64,000 nucleotides of DNA from Carettochelys insculpta. Taxonomy: Eukaryota; Chordata; Testudines; Carettochelyidae. A program made the translations under genes and the position numbers. Of this stretch, positions 23,421 to 35,053 are shown piece after piece. The notes under the pieces were generated by a model, which searched no databases, was not told the origin of the DNA, and saw only the letters and a program-made list of their open reading frames with translations. The DNA lies in assembly GCF_033958435.1 (NCBI RefSeq), contig NC_134137.1, positions 109,812,501 through 109,876,500 of the forward strand, in the 5' to 3' direction. Each line of letters starts with the position of its first letter. Positions within the stretch are counted from its first letter, which is position 1.

Positions 23421-25822
23421 GTGATACAAGCCGGAGGTAAGTGGGGGCTTAGGAACAACAAAGGAGAACCCCTGATTCAAAAAGAGCATGTAGGCCAATC
23501 AGCTAACTATCTAAGGTGTTTGTATGCAAACGCAAGAAGCCTAGGAAGCAAACAGGAAGAATTAGAGGCCCTGGCACAGTTAAAGGAGTATGAGGTGATT
23601 GGAATAATGGAGACTTGGTGGGATGACTCGCATAACTGGAGCATGGTGATGGAAGGGTGTAAACTGTTCAGGAAGCACAGGCAGGGGAAGAAAGGAGAAG
23701 GAGTTGTGCTGTATATGAGAGAGTGGTATGATTGCTCTAAGCTTCAGTATATGGAGTGCAAAAAGCCAGTTGAGAGTCTTTTGGTTAAGCTTAGAGGAGG
23801 TAGCAGCAGAGGTGATGTTGTGGTTGGTGTCTGCTATAGACCGCCAGATCAGGTAGATGAGGATTTCTTCAGACAGCTAAGAGAAGTTTCCAAATCACAG
23901 GCCCAAGTTCTCATGGGAGACTTTAATCACTCAGACATTTGTTGGGAGACCAATACAGCAGTACAAAGACAATCCAGGAAGTTGTTGGAGAATGCTGGGG
24001 ATAACTTCTTGGTACAAGTACTGAAGGAACCAACCAGGAGCCATAAGCAGCTTGACCTGCTACTCATAAGCCGGGAAGAACTAATAGCAGAAATAGAAGT
24101 GGATGGCTGCTTGGGCTGCAGCGAGCACAAGATGGTAGGTTTCAGGATCCTGACAAAAGGAAGAAAGGTGAGCAGTAAATTACATACCCTTGATTTCAGA
24201 AGAGCAGACTTTGACTCCCTGAGAGAACTGATGAGCAGGATCCCTTGTGTGGGGCCATTACTTGAAGAGGGAGGTAACCTAGTGATGGATGATGAAGGAA
24301 AAGCTGAAGTACTCAATTTTTTTTTTTTTTGCCTTGGTCTTCATGGACAAAGACAGTTCCCAACCTACAGCACTAGACAATGCAGTATGGGAAGGAGGTG
24401 GGCAGTCCTCAATGGGGAAAGAACGGGTTAAGAGCTACTTAGAAAAGCTAGTAGTACACAAATCTATGGGTCCTGATTTAATGCATCCATGGGTGCTGAG
24501 GGAATTGGCAGAAGTCACTGCAGAGCCTTTGGCCATTATCTTTGAAAACTTGTGGAGATCAGGAGAGATCCCCGGATGACTGGAAAAAGGCAATGTAGTG
24601 CCCATCTTTAAAAAAAGGAATGAAGGACAATCCAGGGAACTATAGACCAGTTAGCCTTGCCTTAGTCCCTGGAAATATCATGGAGGGGATCCTCAAGGAA
24701 TCCATGTTGGAACACTTGGAAGAGGGGAAGGTGATCAAGAGTAGTCAACGTGGATTCACCATGGGCAAGTCATGCCTGACCAATCTGATTAGCTTCTATG
24801 ATGAAGTAACCGGCTTTGTGGACCTGGGGAAGTCAATGGATGTGATATACTTTGACGTTAGCAAATCTTTTGATACATTCTCCCACAACTTTCTTGCCCA
24901 TAAGTTAAGGAAGTATGGATTGGGTACATGGACTGTAAGATGGATAGAAAGCTGGTTTGACAGACAGGCCCAAATGGTGGTGGTCAATGGCTCAATGTCT
25001 GGTTTGCAGCTGTTTCAAGTGGAGTGCCCCAATGATCAGTTCTTGGGCCAGTATTGTTCAATATCTTTACTAATGACTCGGATGAGGGGATGGATTTCAC
25101 CCTCAGGAAATTTGCAGATGACACTAAGCTAGCTGGTCAGGAGATACATTGGAGGGTAGAGATAGGATCCAGAGTGAGCTAGACAAATTGGAGGATTAAG
25201 CCAAAAGGAACCTGATGTGGTTCAACAAGGAGAAGTACAGACTCCTGCACTTGGGATGGAAGAATCCCAAGCATTGTTATAGGCTGGGGATCAACTGGCT
25301 AAGTACCAGTGGAGCAGAAAAGGACCTGAGGATTACAGTGCATGAGAGACTGGATATGATTTGACAGTGTGCCCTTGTACCCACGAAGGCTAACAGCATT
25401 TTGGGGTGCATTAGGAGAAGCATTTCCAGCAGATCTACAGGAGTTATTATTCCCCTCTAGTTGGCACAGTCAGGCCATATCTGGAGTATTGCATCAAGTT
25501 CTGGACTCCCCAATAAAAAAAACATGTAGATGCATTGGAGCAGGTTCAGCAGAAGGCAACGAAAATGATTAAGGGGCTGGAGCACATGACCTTTGAGGAG
25601 AGGCTAAGAGATTTGGGCTTATTTAGTTTGCAGAAGAGAAGACTGAGGAGTGATTTGATAACAGCCTTCAGCTTCCTGAAAGGTGGCTCTACAGAGGATG
25701 GAGAGAGACTGTTCTCAGTGGTGACAGATGGCAGAACAAGGAGCAATGGTCTGAAGTTGCAGGAGGAGAGGTCTAGGTTGGATATTAGGAAAAATTATTT
25801 CACCAGGAGGGTGGTGAAATAG
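23421..25822 (+). pseudogene. CR1 ORF2 endonuclease/reverse transcriptase, frameshifted
   Basis: The first 300 codons or so (from 23421) are an open apurinic-type endonuclease. Blocks are YANARSLGSKQEELEALAQL (Asn), METWWDDS (Glu), MGDFNHSDICW (Asp-Asn) and SEHKMVGF (His; family SDH, here SEH). Reading breaks at a run of T near 24318-24330. The RT continues in other frames: NYRPVSLALVPGNIMEGILK, GFTMGKSCLTNLI, YFDVSKSFD (motif A), then in a shifted frame [10 protein letters not shown] with the catalytic FADD near 25106. The C-terminus reads TFEERLRDLGLFSLQKRRLR. The catalytic residues survive but the frame does not. The Ser-Asp-His to Ser-Glu-His change would impair the endonuclease. Confidence 0.85.
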
Positions 25823-26713
25823 TGGAATGCACTACTGAGATAGGTGGTGGAATCTCCATCCCTAGAGGTTTCTAAGTCCCGGCTTGACATGGTCCTGGCT
25901 GAGATGGTTTAGTTGGGGTTCATCCTGCTTTAGGCAGGGAGCTGGACTAGATGACCTCCTGAGGTCCTTTCCAGCCCTAGGATTCTACAATTCTATGTTC
26001 ATCTATATGTTTGACAATTCAATTCTTTACTATAGTTTCATCCAGTTTGCTGGGTGCTGATGTTAGACTTACTGGTCTGTTATTGCCAGGATCACCTCTG
26101 GTGTTCGCTTTTAAAATTGGCATAATATCTATCCTCCAGTTATTTGGTACAGAAGCTTATTTAAAGGATAGGTTACAACTCAGAGTTAGTAATTTTGCAA
26201 TTTCACATTTCAGTACCTTGATAACTCTTGTCTGAATGTCATCTGATCTCGGTGACTTTTTACTGTTTAGTATATCAATGTGGGTGCATCTACACTAGCT
26301 GGCTACTTCAAAGTAGCTGGCACAACGTCGAAATAGCACGTGTCGCGTCTACACGCGCTGTGCACTATTTTGACATTGAAATCGACGTTAGGCGGTGAGA
26401 TGTCAAAATTGCTATTCCCATCCAAAGATGGGAATAATGCCTACTTCAACGTTCAATGTCAAAGTAGGGCTGTGTAGACGATCTGCGTCCCGCTACTTCG
26501 AAATATCCCGGTCCTCCATGGCAGGAATCAGCTGAGGGGTTGAGATGCTCTGTCCAGCCTCTGCAGGCCTCTTTGGGCCCTGTGCACAGCAGCGCTTAAA
26601 GCACCACAGACCCGGATTTCCTGTGGCAGGAAGCTGAGCGCGTGCAGGCACCAGCACATGCACGTGAAAGCCCTGCACACCCTCCAGAGGCCCCAAACCA
26701 CCACCCACCACCC

Positions 26714-27910
26714 ATGGCATCCAGCCAGCCCTCACAGTGCCCCCAGGGCTTCCCCCCGAGGGGACCCAGGCACCCCCAGCAGCCAAAAGGGGGGCAAAAA
26801 GAGGTGGGGCCCCTCCTGGTTGGAGGCTGAGCTCCAAGACCTGCTGGGGCTCTGGGGTGAGGAGGAGGTACTCCACATGATGGGCAGCAAGCGGTGGAAG
26901 GCAGAAGTGGTCCCCTGACTGGCTGAGGGCCTGGCTGCCCAAAGTCACCCTGCCCGCACTCCAGATCATGTCTGGAGCAAGGTGAAGGAGTTGCGGCAGG
27001 GTTACACCCAGGCCTGGGACTTGGCCAGCCGGTCTGGGGCTGCCCCCACTGTTTGCCCCTATTACAGGGAACTCAGGGCCATCCTGGGCCCCTGGGACAC
27101 CTCCTTCTCACCCTCGGTCACCCTTGACACCAGAGCCGAGGAGCCCCAGGAGGCATCCGCTCCAGAGTCCGGCTCAGAGGCCAGCCTCACACCCCAGAGC
27201 CCACCCGAGGAGCCACCCCACAGGACGGCGGACAAAGGGTCCAACAGCCGGGGGGGGGGGGCTCCTTATAGACCTCCCCTCCTGGGGCACCAGCCAGGTG
27301 TCCACCCATCGGGGTTTCCCTGACCGCAGCAGTGGATGGTCAGGTACATACCCCACAGGGCACTCACCTCTGGGCCACAGGGTGGGGGCACCAGACGTGA
27401 CCAGGAGCCCCACACACCCCCAGCAGACCCCGACCTGCAACTGCCCAGCCACAGCACGGTCCCAGGATGGTGGCACGGCCATCAGTGCCCATCAGCACCC
27501 ACACCCATGGACAGTGCTGTGCCCTAACTCCAGGGATGGGGGGACCATGCAATGGGGACACCCAACAGGGACACCACACCCACCGTTGGGAACGAAGACC
27601 CAGCATCCAAGGGGGGATGGGGGGAATGGGCCAAGGGCCATGGGCCAGGCCACAGTACTGACAGCCTTCCCCTCCCTCTCTCCGTCTCCACAGCTGCACC
27701 GTCCGAGGCCCCAGGCAGCGAGGCACCCTCCATGGTCTCTGAGAGCCTGCTGGAGGCATGCCACCACTGGACCCAGGAGATGTCCCCCATGAACCCTCAG
27801 CTACTGGCAGCTCTCTGGAGACAGGTGGAGGTGGCCGAGGAGGGGCTGCAGTTCAATAGGGAGGAGTCCACACAGCATGGCAGGAGTTCATGGGCGTATG
27901 CCGGGACATA
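26714..27910 (+). pseudogene. Myb/SANT-like DNA-binding gene of Harbinger element 1
   Basis: The start at 26714 (MASSQPSQCPQGFPP) is followed by a frameshift in the G/A run near 26788 and then WLEAELQDLLGLWGEEEVLH. After an in-frame TGA the frame continues with TPDHVWSKVKELRQGYTQAW and YYRELRAILGP. This is the tryptophan-spaced trihelix pattern of the Myb-like protein that Harbinger elements use with their transposase for end recognition and nuclear import. A Pro/Ser/Glu-rich linker follows. An intron is likely at 27344-27693 (CAG|GTACAT to CCACAG), placed as in element 2. The last exon holds a conserved stretch (FMGVCRDIAGSIWEAVTRLP in frame). One stop and two frameshifts make it a pseudogene. 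Confidence 0.75.
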
Positions 27911-28429
27911 GCCGGATCAATCTGGGAAGCTGTTACCCGGCTTCCGGCCCCCGCTAACTCCCACCCTGCTGCCCTCCCTGCCACTCTACCTGATGTACCC
28001 CCACTGCCCCACCTGCCTCGACGCCTGCCGCCCCAGCTGCTGCACCACCTGACATGCCGCCTGCCTGCCCCCCAAGACCGGAGCCCACTGGGGCTGAAGA
28101 GCAGCTGATGGAGCCATCCCGGAAGTACCTGCCAGTCCTCCTGGGCCCCAGCTGGCCGAGCCGGGGACCGCAGACAAGGGCAGGGCCATGACCCATACCC
28201 ACCAGGGGTTGTGCCCCTCTACACCCACCCCAGATTGATGGGCTGACGGGTGAGCCATCTGCTGGTCTCCCATTTGTATATAGTTGTCCCCCTTGTGTAT
28301 AGTTGTTCCCCTTGTATATAGTTGTCCTTCTTTGTAGATTGGTTCCAGTTTTTATTGTGAACATAAGACAGCTTACTGGTTTTCAGTATCCACAGTTTAT
28401 TTTCCAAAGAACCTGAGACATGTGCTTAT

Positions 28430-29909
28430 TGGAGGGATGGTGTGCGGGAGGTGGGGGCAGTGTGTGGGCAGTGCGAGCAGTGTAGGGGGGGGCCCTCTGG
28501 GGAAGGCCAGGGAGGTGCTCAGTGGTCCCCTGATCAAAATGGGCTCTCAGGGCCTTGCGGACCTGTACCCCCTCACGGTGGGCTGGGTGACTGGGTGCGG
28601 CAGCCAGCTGGGGGAAGCCTGAGCCGGTGTTGACTGCCCACCCCTGGACGAAGGCCTCCCCCTTGCTCTCAACAATGTTGTGGAGCATGCAGCATGCGCC
28701 CACATCCTGGGGGATGTTCTGGAGGCTGACGTCCAGGCAAGCAAGGAGGCACCGCCAGTGGCCCTTTAGGCTGTTGAAGGTCCTCTCCACCACCTGGCAG
28801 GTGTGGTTCAGATGGGTGTTGAACAGCTCCTGGCTGGTGTTGAGGTGGCCAGTGTACGGCCGCATGAGCCAGGGCTGGAGGAGGTAGGCCACATCCTCCA
28901 TGAAGCAGAGCGGCACGGTGGTGTCCCACAGAGGGATCTCCCTCTGGGGGATGTAGGTCCCTGCCTCCAGCTGGCAGCACAGGCCTGATTTCCGAAAGAT
29001 GTGGGGCTTGTGTGTACAGCTGCACCAGCCCACGTAGACATCCTGGAAGCTACCCTGGTTGCCCACCATGGCCTGCATGACCACGGAGTGGTAACCCCTG
29101 CGGTTGATGTATCTTCTCCCGCTGTTGTCCAGGGCGCAAATGGGGATGTGGGTCCTGTCCAGGCCTCGAAGCAGTTTGGGAACCTCATGGCAGCAAATCC
29201 AGCAATGGCCACGTCCAGGTCCTCAACTCAGAGAACCCTCTGGAGCACCATGGCATTGAGCGCACGGACCACCTGTGGGGAGGGAACACAAGTGCCCATG
29301 AGGGTATGCAGGGTGCCCCAGGCCCCCCTCCCGGGCCCGTCCCCAGGCACCCACCACTCAGCCCCTCCCTCCCTGGCACCCCTCCCTCACCAGCCCAACA
29401 CCTGGCCCCAGCCCCAGCCCCCCCGCCCCCCAGTGGGTGTGTGTCTAGGCCTCCTTACCTCCATGACGACAGACCCCAACCGTGGCCTTTCCCACTCTGA
29501 ACTGGTGTCACACGTAGTGGTAGCTGTCTGGAGTGGCCAGCTTCCAGACGGCTATTGTGACCCACCTCTCCACAGGGACGGCGCACCACATCCGTGTGTC
29601 CTGGTCCCTCAGTGTGGGGGTGAGCCACTAGCAGAGCTCCAGGAAAGTCTGCCGGCACATGCAGAAGTTCTGCAGCCACATGTTGTCATCCCACTCCTGC
29701 ATGACCAGCTGCTCCCACCACTTGGAGCTGGTGGGGTAGTTCCAGAGTCAGCGGAGCAGCCAGCGGGGGAGGAAGAGGGGAGCCTGGTGGTTGGGGCATC
29801 CCCGTCTGCCCCCGGGCAGGGTCCCCCTGCCAGGAGCTGCTGGGCGGCCTCCCGTGCAGCACCTAGCAGGGCGCTTGCTCCCTGGGTGACTACCTGGAAG
29901 GATTCCAGG

Positions 29910-29951
<42 letters not shown>

Positions 29952-29958
29952 GGGTCCA
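28430..29958 (-). pseudogene. Harbinger DDE transposase of element 1
   Basis: The protein begins MDPQQQQQ with a run of 13 Gln (CTG repeat on the + strand), then LWNYPTSSKWWEQLV, an intron of about 186 bp (donor GAG|GTAAGG at 29458, acceptor CCACAG near 29273), and the nuclease exon. The first catalytic block is GLDRTHIPICALD (Asp kept, one base off frame). The second reads GWCSCTHKPHIFRKS, where the family has HDARVF, so the second Asp is replaced. The Glu block VERTFNSLKGHWRC is kept, and the end reads GACCMLHNIVESKGEAF. The type is HARBI1-like DDE_Tnp_4. The loss of one catalytic Asp plus a frameshift and a stop make it inactive. Confidence 0.85.
29911..29950. repeat. CTG/CAG trinucleotide run of 13 units
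   Basis: Uninterrupted CTG triplets on the + strand encode a glutamine tract on the minus strand, at codons 4-16 of the element 1 transposase. The equivalent places in elements 2 and 3 show only short versions (MDQQQQLELL; PQQLLDLDL). Confidence 0.9.
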
Positions 29959-30600
29959 TAGCTGCTGTGTGTCCATCTGCGAGAGCGTGGCTAGTGCTCT
30001 GCAGACCTTGTGCTGTGCAGGCCAGGTGTGTCTGGGAGGGGCCCTTTAAAGGAGCGGCTTGCTGTTGCCCCAGAAGGGCTAGTCTAGCCTGTGACCCTGT
30101 CCACAGGATTTCCAGGTCCCTTATTTCAACGGGGAGCACTTGTGAGTGTGGACGCTCCACATTTCCTTCTGGGGCAGCTCCTTTCGACATTCCCCATCGC
30201 TACTTCAATGCTGAACGTCAACGGCAGCAGCCCCAGAGGATGTGTGGACGCTACGCGTCGAAGTAGCCTATTTTGATGTTGCTACTTGGAAATAGGCTAC
30301 TTCAATGTAGTGTCCTAGTGTAGACATAGACTACGTCCAAAATCTCTGTCCTTTTGCACTCCTCCCAGAAGTTCATCCATGTTTTCCCTTTTTGTTGGAT
30401 TCCTTTTTGCTATTCTGGTCATTAACAATTTCCTGTTGGAGCCATATTGACCTCTTTTATCAGTCATCCTTTTCTTCTTTCTCATCAGAAAAGTTTACAG
30501 CTGTTCTTTTATTATTGTCTCCTTCAGAAACTCCCAGCTGTCCTTAACTCCTTTCTTCCTTATATTATTTCCCATGGGACCTAACTTACCGCTTCTCTAT

Positions 30601-30979
30601 GGATATGTCTACATGGCAAAGATAATAACAGCCATTATTTTGAAATAACTTTGCTAGCACCTACGCCATGCAAATGCTGTTTCAAAATGATTTTAAATAG
30701 TAGTTTTGGCTTACTTCAAAATAGGTGAACCTCATTCCACAAGGAATAGTGCCTATTTCAAAATAGGGGCTGTGTAGACAGGGATAGATCCTATTTCAAA
30801 ATAACCAGAGCGTTATAACAATGGCTCTATTTCAAAATAGTCTCTGTTATGAATAGGCATTGTATTTTGAAATAGCAGAATGCTATTTTGAAATGCATTT
30901 TTTGTATAGCAGCATTATTTTGAAATAAACTATTCCAGAATCGCTTATTTCAAAATAACACTGTTATGTAGATATACCC
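30601..30979. mobile_element. MITE with TATTTTGAAATA motifs
   Basis: The termini are GGATATGTCTACAT and (right reversed) GGGTATATCTACAT. The arms repeat TATTTTGAAATA, ATTTCAAAATAG and ATTATTTTGAAATAA on both sides, giving a foldable palindrome. It lies inside CR1 copy B. The 3-bp flanks (TAT and AAC) do not match. Confidence 0.75.
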
Positions 30980-31265
30980 AACGTTTGTTAAAGTCTGCTT
31001 TCATTGAAGTCCATTGGCCTTATTTAACTGTTCTCACGGCTCCTTTTGTTAGGACCATGAAATCTACCGTGCCGTGATCACTTTCACCCAATTTACCTGC
31101 CACACTCAGATATGCCACCAATTCCTCCCCTTGGAGAAAATAATTGTACGCCTGCTACTTCCTCCATTTTCTGAAACAAAAGGTTATCTCCTAAACCTTT
31201 AAAGATCTTACTGGAAAGGTTCCATTTTGCTTTATTATTTTCCCAACAGATTCCTGAGTAAAGTC

Positions 31266-33493
31266 CACTATTCTACCAGAGTCTTCCTCCATTACTAACA
31301 ATGCTATGTGTTTTTAGTTTCTTGGTAAAAAGGAAGTAAGGTTCTTTAAATGTATGCTTTGCCTTTAATTGGTAACAGCTGTTATGAGATAATGTCGAAC
31401 AGCAGTTTTGCGGAGCTTGTGAAATCTGAAAAGGACTTGATCCTTGAAGAGGATTGCTTATGCATGTGAAATTACACATATGTATAAGTATTGACAAAAT
31501 TATCCTCTAATAAACAAACCGAAAATGAGAGGAAAAATCATGTTTATAATTGAATTATGGTCTTCTATATTTTAGCTATTAGCTATTACAGCAAAAACCA
31601 ATTAGCTGTTAAGATAGTAGGCCTTAAGAACACAGTCCTGGTCCTGCAAACAAAAATGTGTATTTAACATTAGTACACTGAGTAATCTGAACAAAGAACA
31701 TGACATAAGTAATTACAGGATTGGGGGCCTTGATGTCTCATGGCAAATATTGAAAAAATATTCTTTAGAGGTAAATATGCTTTGCTGTAAAACAGATTCT
31801 ATTTTCTATTTCTCTTCCCCCATTATATTTTCGTACTTTGTTGCTAGGCAGCATTATGCTGTTGGCAATATCATCTCTCAGATGAGACCAGACAGGTGCG
31901 AACACTGAAACTTTACAGCTTAATCTTAGTTTTTTTGCTAGCAGATGAAATCTTAGTTTGTGTCAGCAGATGTGAGACTGTGCAACAGAACTGCTGCAGT
32001 TATATTGGCCATGGTAAAAACAGTATTTTCCTTATTGATTTAACAGTTTAACATCTGCACATCACCACAGCTGCTAACAAAAGGGCCAGATTCTGCCATA
32101 TATTCAAATATACCTCAGTGGGGCTATTTGTCAAGCAAGGTGGTCAGACTGGTAGAATATGACCCAAGGAGAGTTGTGCAGGCAGTGGAAATATGCAGTT
32201 AAATTTGTAAAGAAAATATCATTCTTTCCATTATGCATTTTGCCATGGTTCTTTTTTTCTGTGAATTTATGTTTGTGGCTCAGGGAGAAGTTATAGGAAT
32301 TTTAAAACTTCAAGAAATGTTTACCCTAGGCATGTGTTCAAACATCTCTTATTAAATATGAGCAATATCCGTAGGTCAATTTTATAATTTAAAGAATGAA
32401 ATGAATCATTTAAATGAAGACTAGCCCTATGTCAATTGAAAATATTTAGGGCCAGTGTTTGGCCTCATTTCAGGCACACAGCTCTGACTGACATGTGGTT
32501 AAGGACAGAATTTGGGCCTTAAACTCTTTTTCTTGATGGAATGCAGAGAAGGTTAGAAATACACGAATGTGTTTGTTCTATACTTGTCCAGCCCCAGAAT
32601 AGATAAATGAACTAGCTGAGTCTTTCCAAAATAATTAAAGCACTGGGCTAAACCTAACCACATTGAAGCTTCTGCTCTAGAGGAAAGTTTGTGAAAGCTA
32701 AGCCCCACCCCCTTTTCCTGGAAACAGGAGCTTACCTTGGGCTCTTCTTGTCAACCTCAGCTATAGCTTAGCAACAGATTGTCTGTAGCAAGATCTGCAA
32801 GTCACAGTGGAACCTTTCTGGATGAAAGGTTTAATAAATCAGTGCCTCCAAGGTTAAACCGTGCCCTAATTCTCTCTACCCACCTTTACCTTGGAAAAGT
32901 ATTGGGTTCAAAGCACCCACTTGAGGCAGGCCTCATTGCAAGACATGGGTATCCCTTAAAGGAGATGGAGGAATTCTCCCTTATGCTCCTGTAAGGCATG
33001 TAATGTAGTCCAAGACACTCTTCTGCCCTAAATAATTACATTATCAAAGAGGAGTATAATACCTCGTGATGACCGAGCCACTTAAAGTGGTAGATGCCTC
33101 TCAGCTTAGCTACACCAGAGATTTCTTCAGGGTCAGGCAGATTATGAACACTTCTTGCTCTGTCCCTTCACAATCAGAGATGGCAGTAGTTGTATAGGGA
33201 ATTAACCTGTGTTTTGAACTAAAACCCATCCAGTTTCATAAAACTTCATTGTCAATGTTCCATCAATGATGGCAGCATAAATATATATATTCTGTTCTGG
33301 AAACATGCATATCTTAATTATCTTATTCTGGCTGAAATTAAATAAACCTGAGAAATACTTCAAAATACTGTGTGGATATTTGCTCGTGCCAAGTCCTGAG
33401 CATAAAGTGTGACATTTCACATAAAGTCAAGCCAATCTCCAACATTTGACCTTCTTTCAGTCACTCGTTGTGTTCAAAAGGAGCACTGCATGC
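31266..33493. other. 2.2 kb without recognisable repeats or genes
   Basis: No element ends, repeats or plausible exons are seen. Within the proposed NALCN-ITGBL1 intergenic space this is one of the longest stretches free of recognised transposons, so it could hold conserved noncoding elements. That cannot be judged from one sequence. Confidence 0.35.
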
Positions 33494-33501
33494 TCTAAAG
33501 C

Positions 33502-33855
33502 CAGCGGTTCCCAATTTTTTTCCAGTCATGGAACACTTGGACATCACAGCGCCCTCTGTGGTACACTTTATCTTTTTTACATCATCATACTAACTAGGAG
33601 GAACATTACTAATGGAAATTATTTCATAATAATATTAATTAAATTATTGTACAGTAAATGCAACTCAACCAATAATAATAAAACTAGACATTAACAAAGC
33701 AAATATAGCAGGGACAACAGATAAAATATTCCAAAAATTATTTTTTTCCCCTGGGAATGGGGAAGAGACCGCCATTACTCAATTTCAGTGGCAGACCACT
33801 TTGCATAGCTTGTGAAACACCAGTGTTTCACCAGAACATAGTTTGGGAACTGCTG
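33502..33855. mobile_element. hAT-like non-autonomous element
   Basis: The termini CAGCGGTTCCCAATTTTTTT and (right reversed) CAGCAGTTCCCAAACTATGT are flanked by an 8-bp duplication differing at one base (TCTAAAGC at 33494-33501, TCTCAAGC at 33856-33863). The 8-bp size fits hAT. It is noncoding. Confidence 0.8.
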
Positions 33856-34537
33856 TCTCAAGCCACCTTGCCCGGATGGACAAAAATATCCCAGCACATT
33901 GTGTGTTCAGCCTCTCCATCGACACATGAATGAGTTCATCACCTGAGCCTACTGGGCACCATTCCTGGGGCTGCCCCAGGGATTTTCAGCTTTGCAGGAT
34001 TGAGCCAGATCTGGGAACTTCACTACATGGTGCCTGGTGTAATACCATCACCTGTGGTCATTGGCTGATGCACCGGGCCTTAATATACTGTAGCCATGTC
34101 TACACTAGCAAGTACTTTTGAAATTTCAGGCCCTCTTTCGAAAGAGAGCATGGAGCGCCAACACACACCGCACACTCTTTCGAAAGGAAAATCGAAGGAA
34201 TGTGCCCCAGCTTTCAAAATCGCTCTTCCTATCTGGAAATAGGAACCTCCCCCGCCCCCCCACCAGCTTTTGAAAGGCTCTTTCAAAAGAAAATGGCTGT
34301 AGACTGTGCACAACCCACTCTTTTGAAAGAGCAGCTCTGTCATGACGCTGGTCAGCTGGGACGTGGAGATGTGCTGCACAGCGCCTGCAGGGCTCTATGA
34401 TCCATGTGTGCAGCAGCCCTTCAAGCAGCACAGACCCAGAAACCCCATTGCAGGAAGCTAAGAGTGCACAGGCAGAGGCCATTGGATGTGCTGCCCCTGC
34501 ACACCCCAGAGAGACTCCCAGCAACTCTCAGACTACC

Positions 34538-35010
34538 ATGGCCAGCAGCCAGGAACGTGAGGCGCCCAGAGCCCCCGGTCTCTGGGTCCGCAGGGCTCAC
34601 AGGGTCCAGCCACATGGGAAGAGCGAACCCCCTCCTGGACTGAGTATGAGCTCAGAGACATCCTGAGGCCTCTGGCAGGAGGAGGGGTCCTGCGGGAAAT
34701 GGGCACAAAGCGGCAGAATGTGGCTGCTTTTTACCAGCTGGCTGACAGCCTGTCCTCCCAGGGCTACCCTGTCTGCACACCTGACCAGGTCAGGAGTAAA
34801 GTCAAGGAGCTGCAGCAGGGATATGTCCAGGCCAGGGACTCAGCCAGCCAGTCAGGGGAGCGCCTGCATCCTGCCCCTTTTATAAGGAGCTGGGGAGCCT
34901 TCTCAGGCCCAGGAACACCACCTCCCTGCCTGCTGTTCTGGACATCACCGCCAAGGAGCTCCAAGGACAATGAGGAGCTGGGACCCACAGCCAGCCCCAC
35001 CACACCGGGA

Positions 35011-35053
<43 letters not shown>

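Larger units (their letters stand above)
22096..25999 (+). mobile_element. Near full-length CR1 LINE
   Basis: This copy has a GC-rich 5' leader from about 22096, an ORF1 region (22357-23400), an endonuclease and reverse-transcriptase ORF2 (23421-25822), and a 3' end with GATTCTACAATTCTATG at about 25980-25996. It splits a minus-strand CR1 (copy B) between 22095 and 26001, so it inserted after that copy. At about 3.9 kb it is close to full length. Frameshifts and stops in both ORFs mean it can no longer move by itself. Confidence 0.9.
26282..30331. mobile_element. PIF/Harbinger element 1, two-gene copy
   Basis: The ends carry TTCGAA-type arrays (GGCTACTTCAAAGTAGCTGG on the left, GTCGAAGTAGCCTATTTTG on the right) and termini GGGTGCATCTACAC and GTGTAGACATAGAC. 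Inside are a Myb/SANT-like gene on the + strand and a DDE transposase gene on the minus strand, converging near 28.3 kb. This is the usual PIF/Harbinger plan. Sequence near both ends matches the 682-bp MITEs, so it represents their coding parent lineage. I could not match a 3-bp duplication; the flanks are TGT and TAC. Confidence 0.85.
26001..31265 (-). mobile_element. CR1 LINE copy B, 5' part split by two DNA elements
   Basis: Three segments of one minus-strand CR1 are recognisable. 26001-26281 parallels CR1 copy A at 6893-7110 (TTAGACTTACTGGTCTGT). 30332-30600 and 30984-31265 carry the endonuclease region, for example TTTCACCCAATTTACCTGCC and TTCTGAAACAAAAGGTTATC. Between them lie the Harbinger element (26282-30331) and a MITE (30601-30979). 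Together with 21955-22095 this copy is the oldest layer of the stack. Confidence 0.8.

Noticed and set aside
26640..28110. Several long Pro/His/Gly-rich frames on both strands
   Set aside because: They are shadows of the Myb-like gene and its intron. Only one frame carries the trihelix-like domain.
28383..29084. A host HARBI1-like domesticated gene
   Set aside because: The frame lies inside an element with terminal arrays, a Myb-like partner and matching MITEs, and it has lost one catalytic Asp, a frame and a stop. It is a dead transposon gene, not a conserved host gene.
29001..30266. A 421-codon open frame on the + strand
   Set aside because: It is the antisense of the element 1 transposase gene, kept open by high GC. 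The minus-strand reading gives conserved motifs and splice sites.
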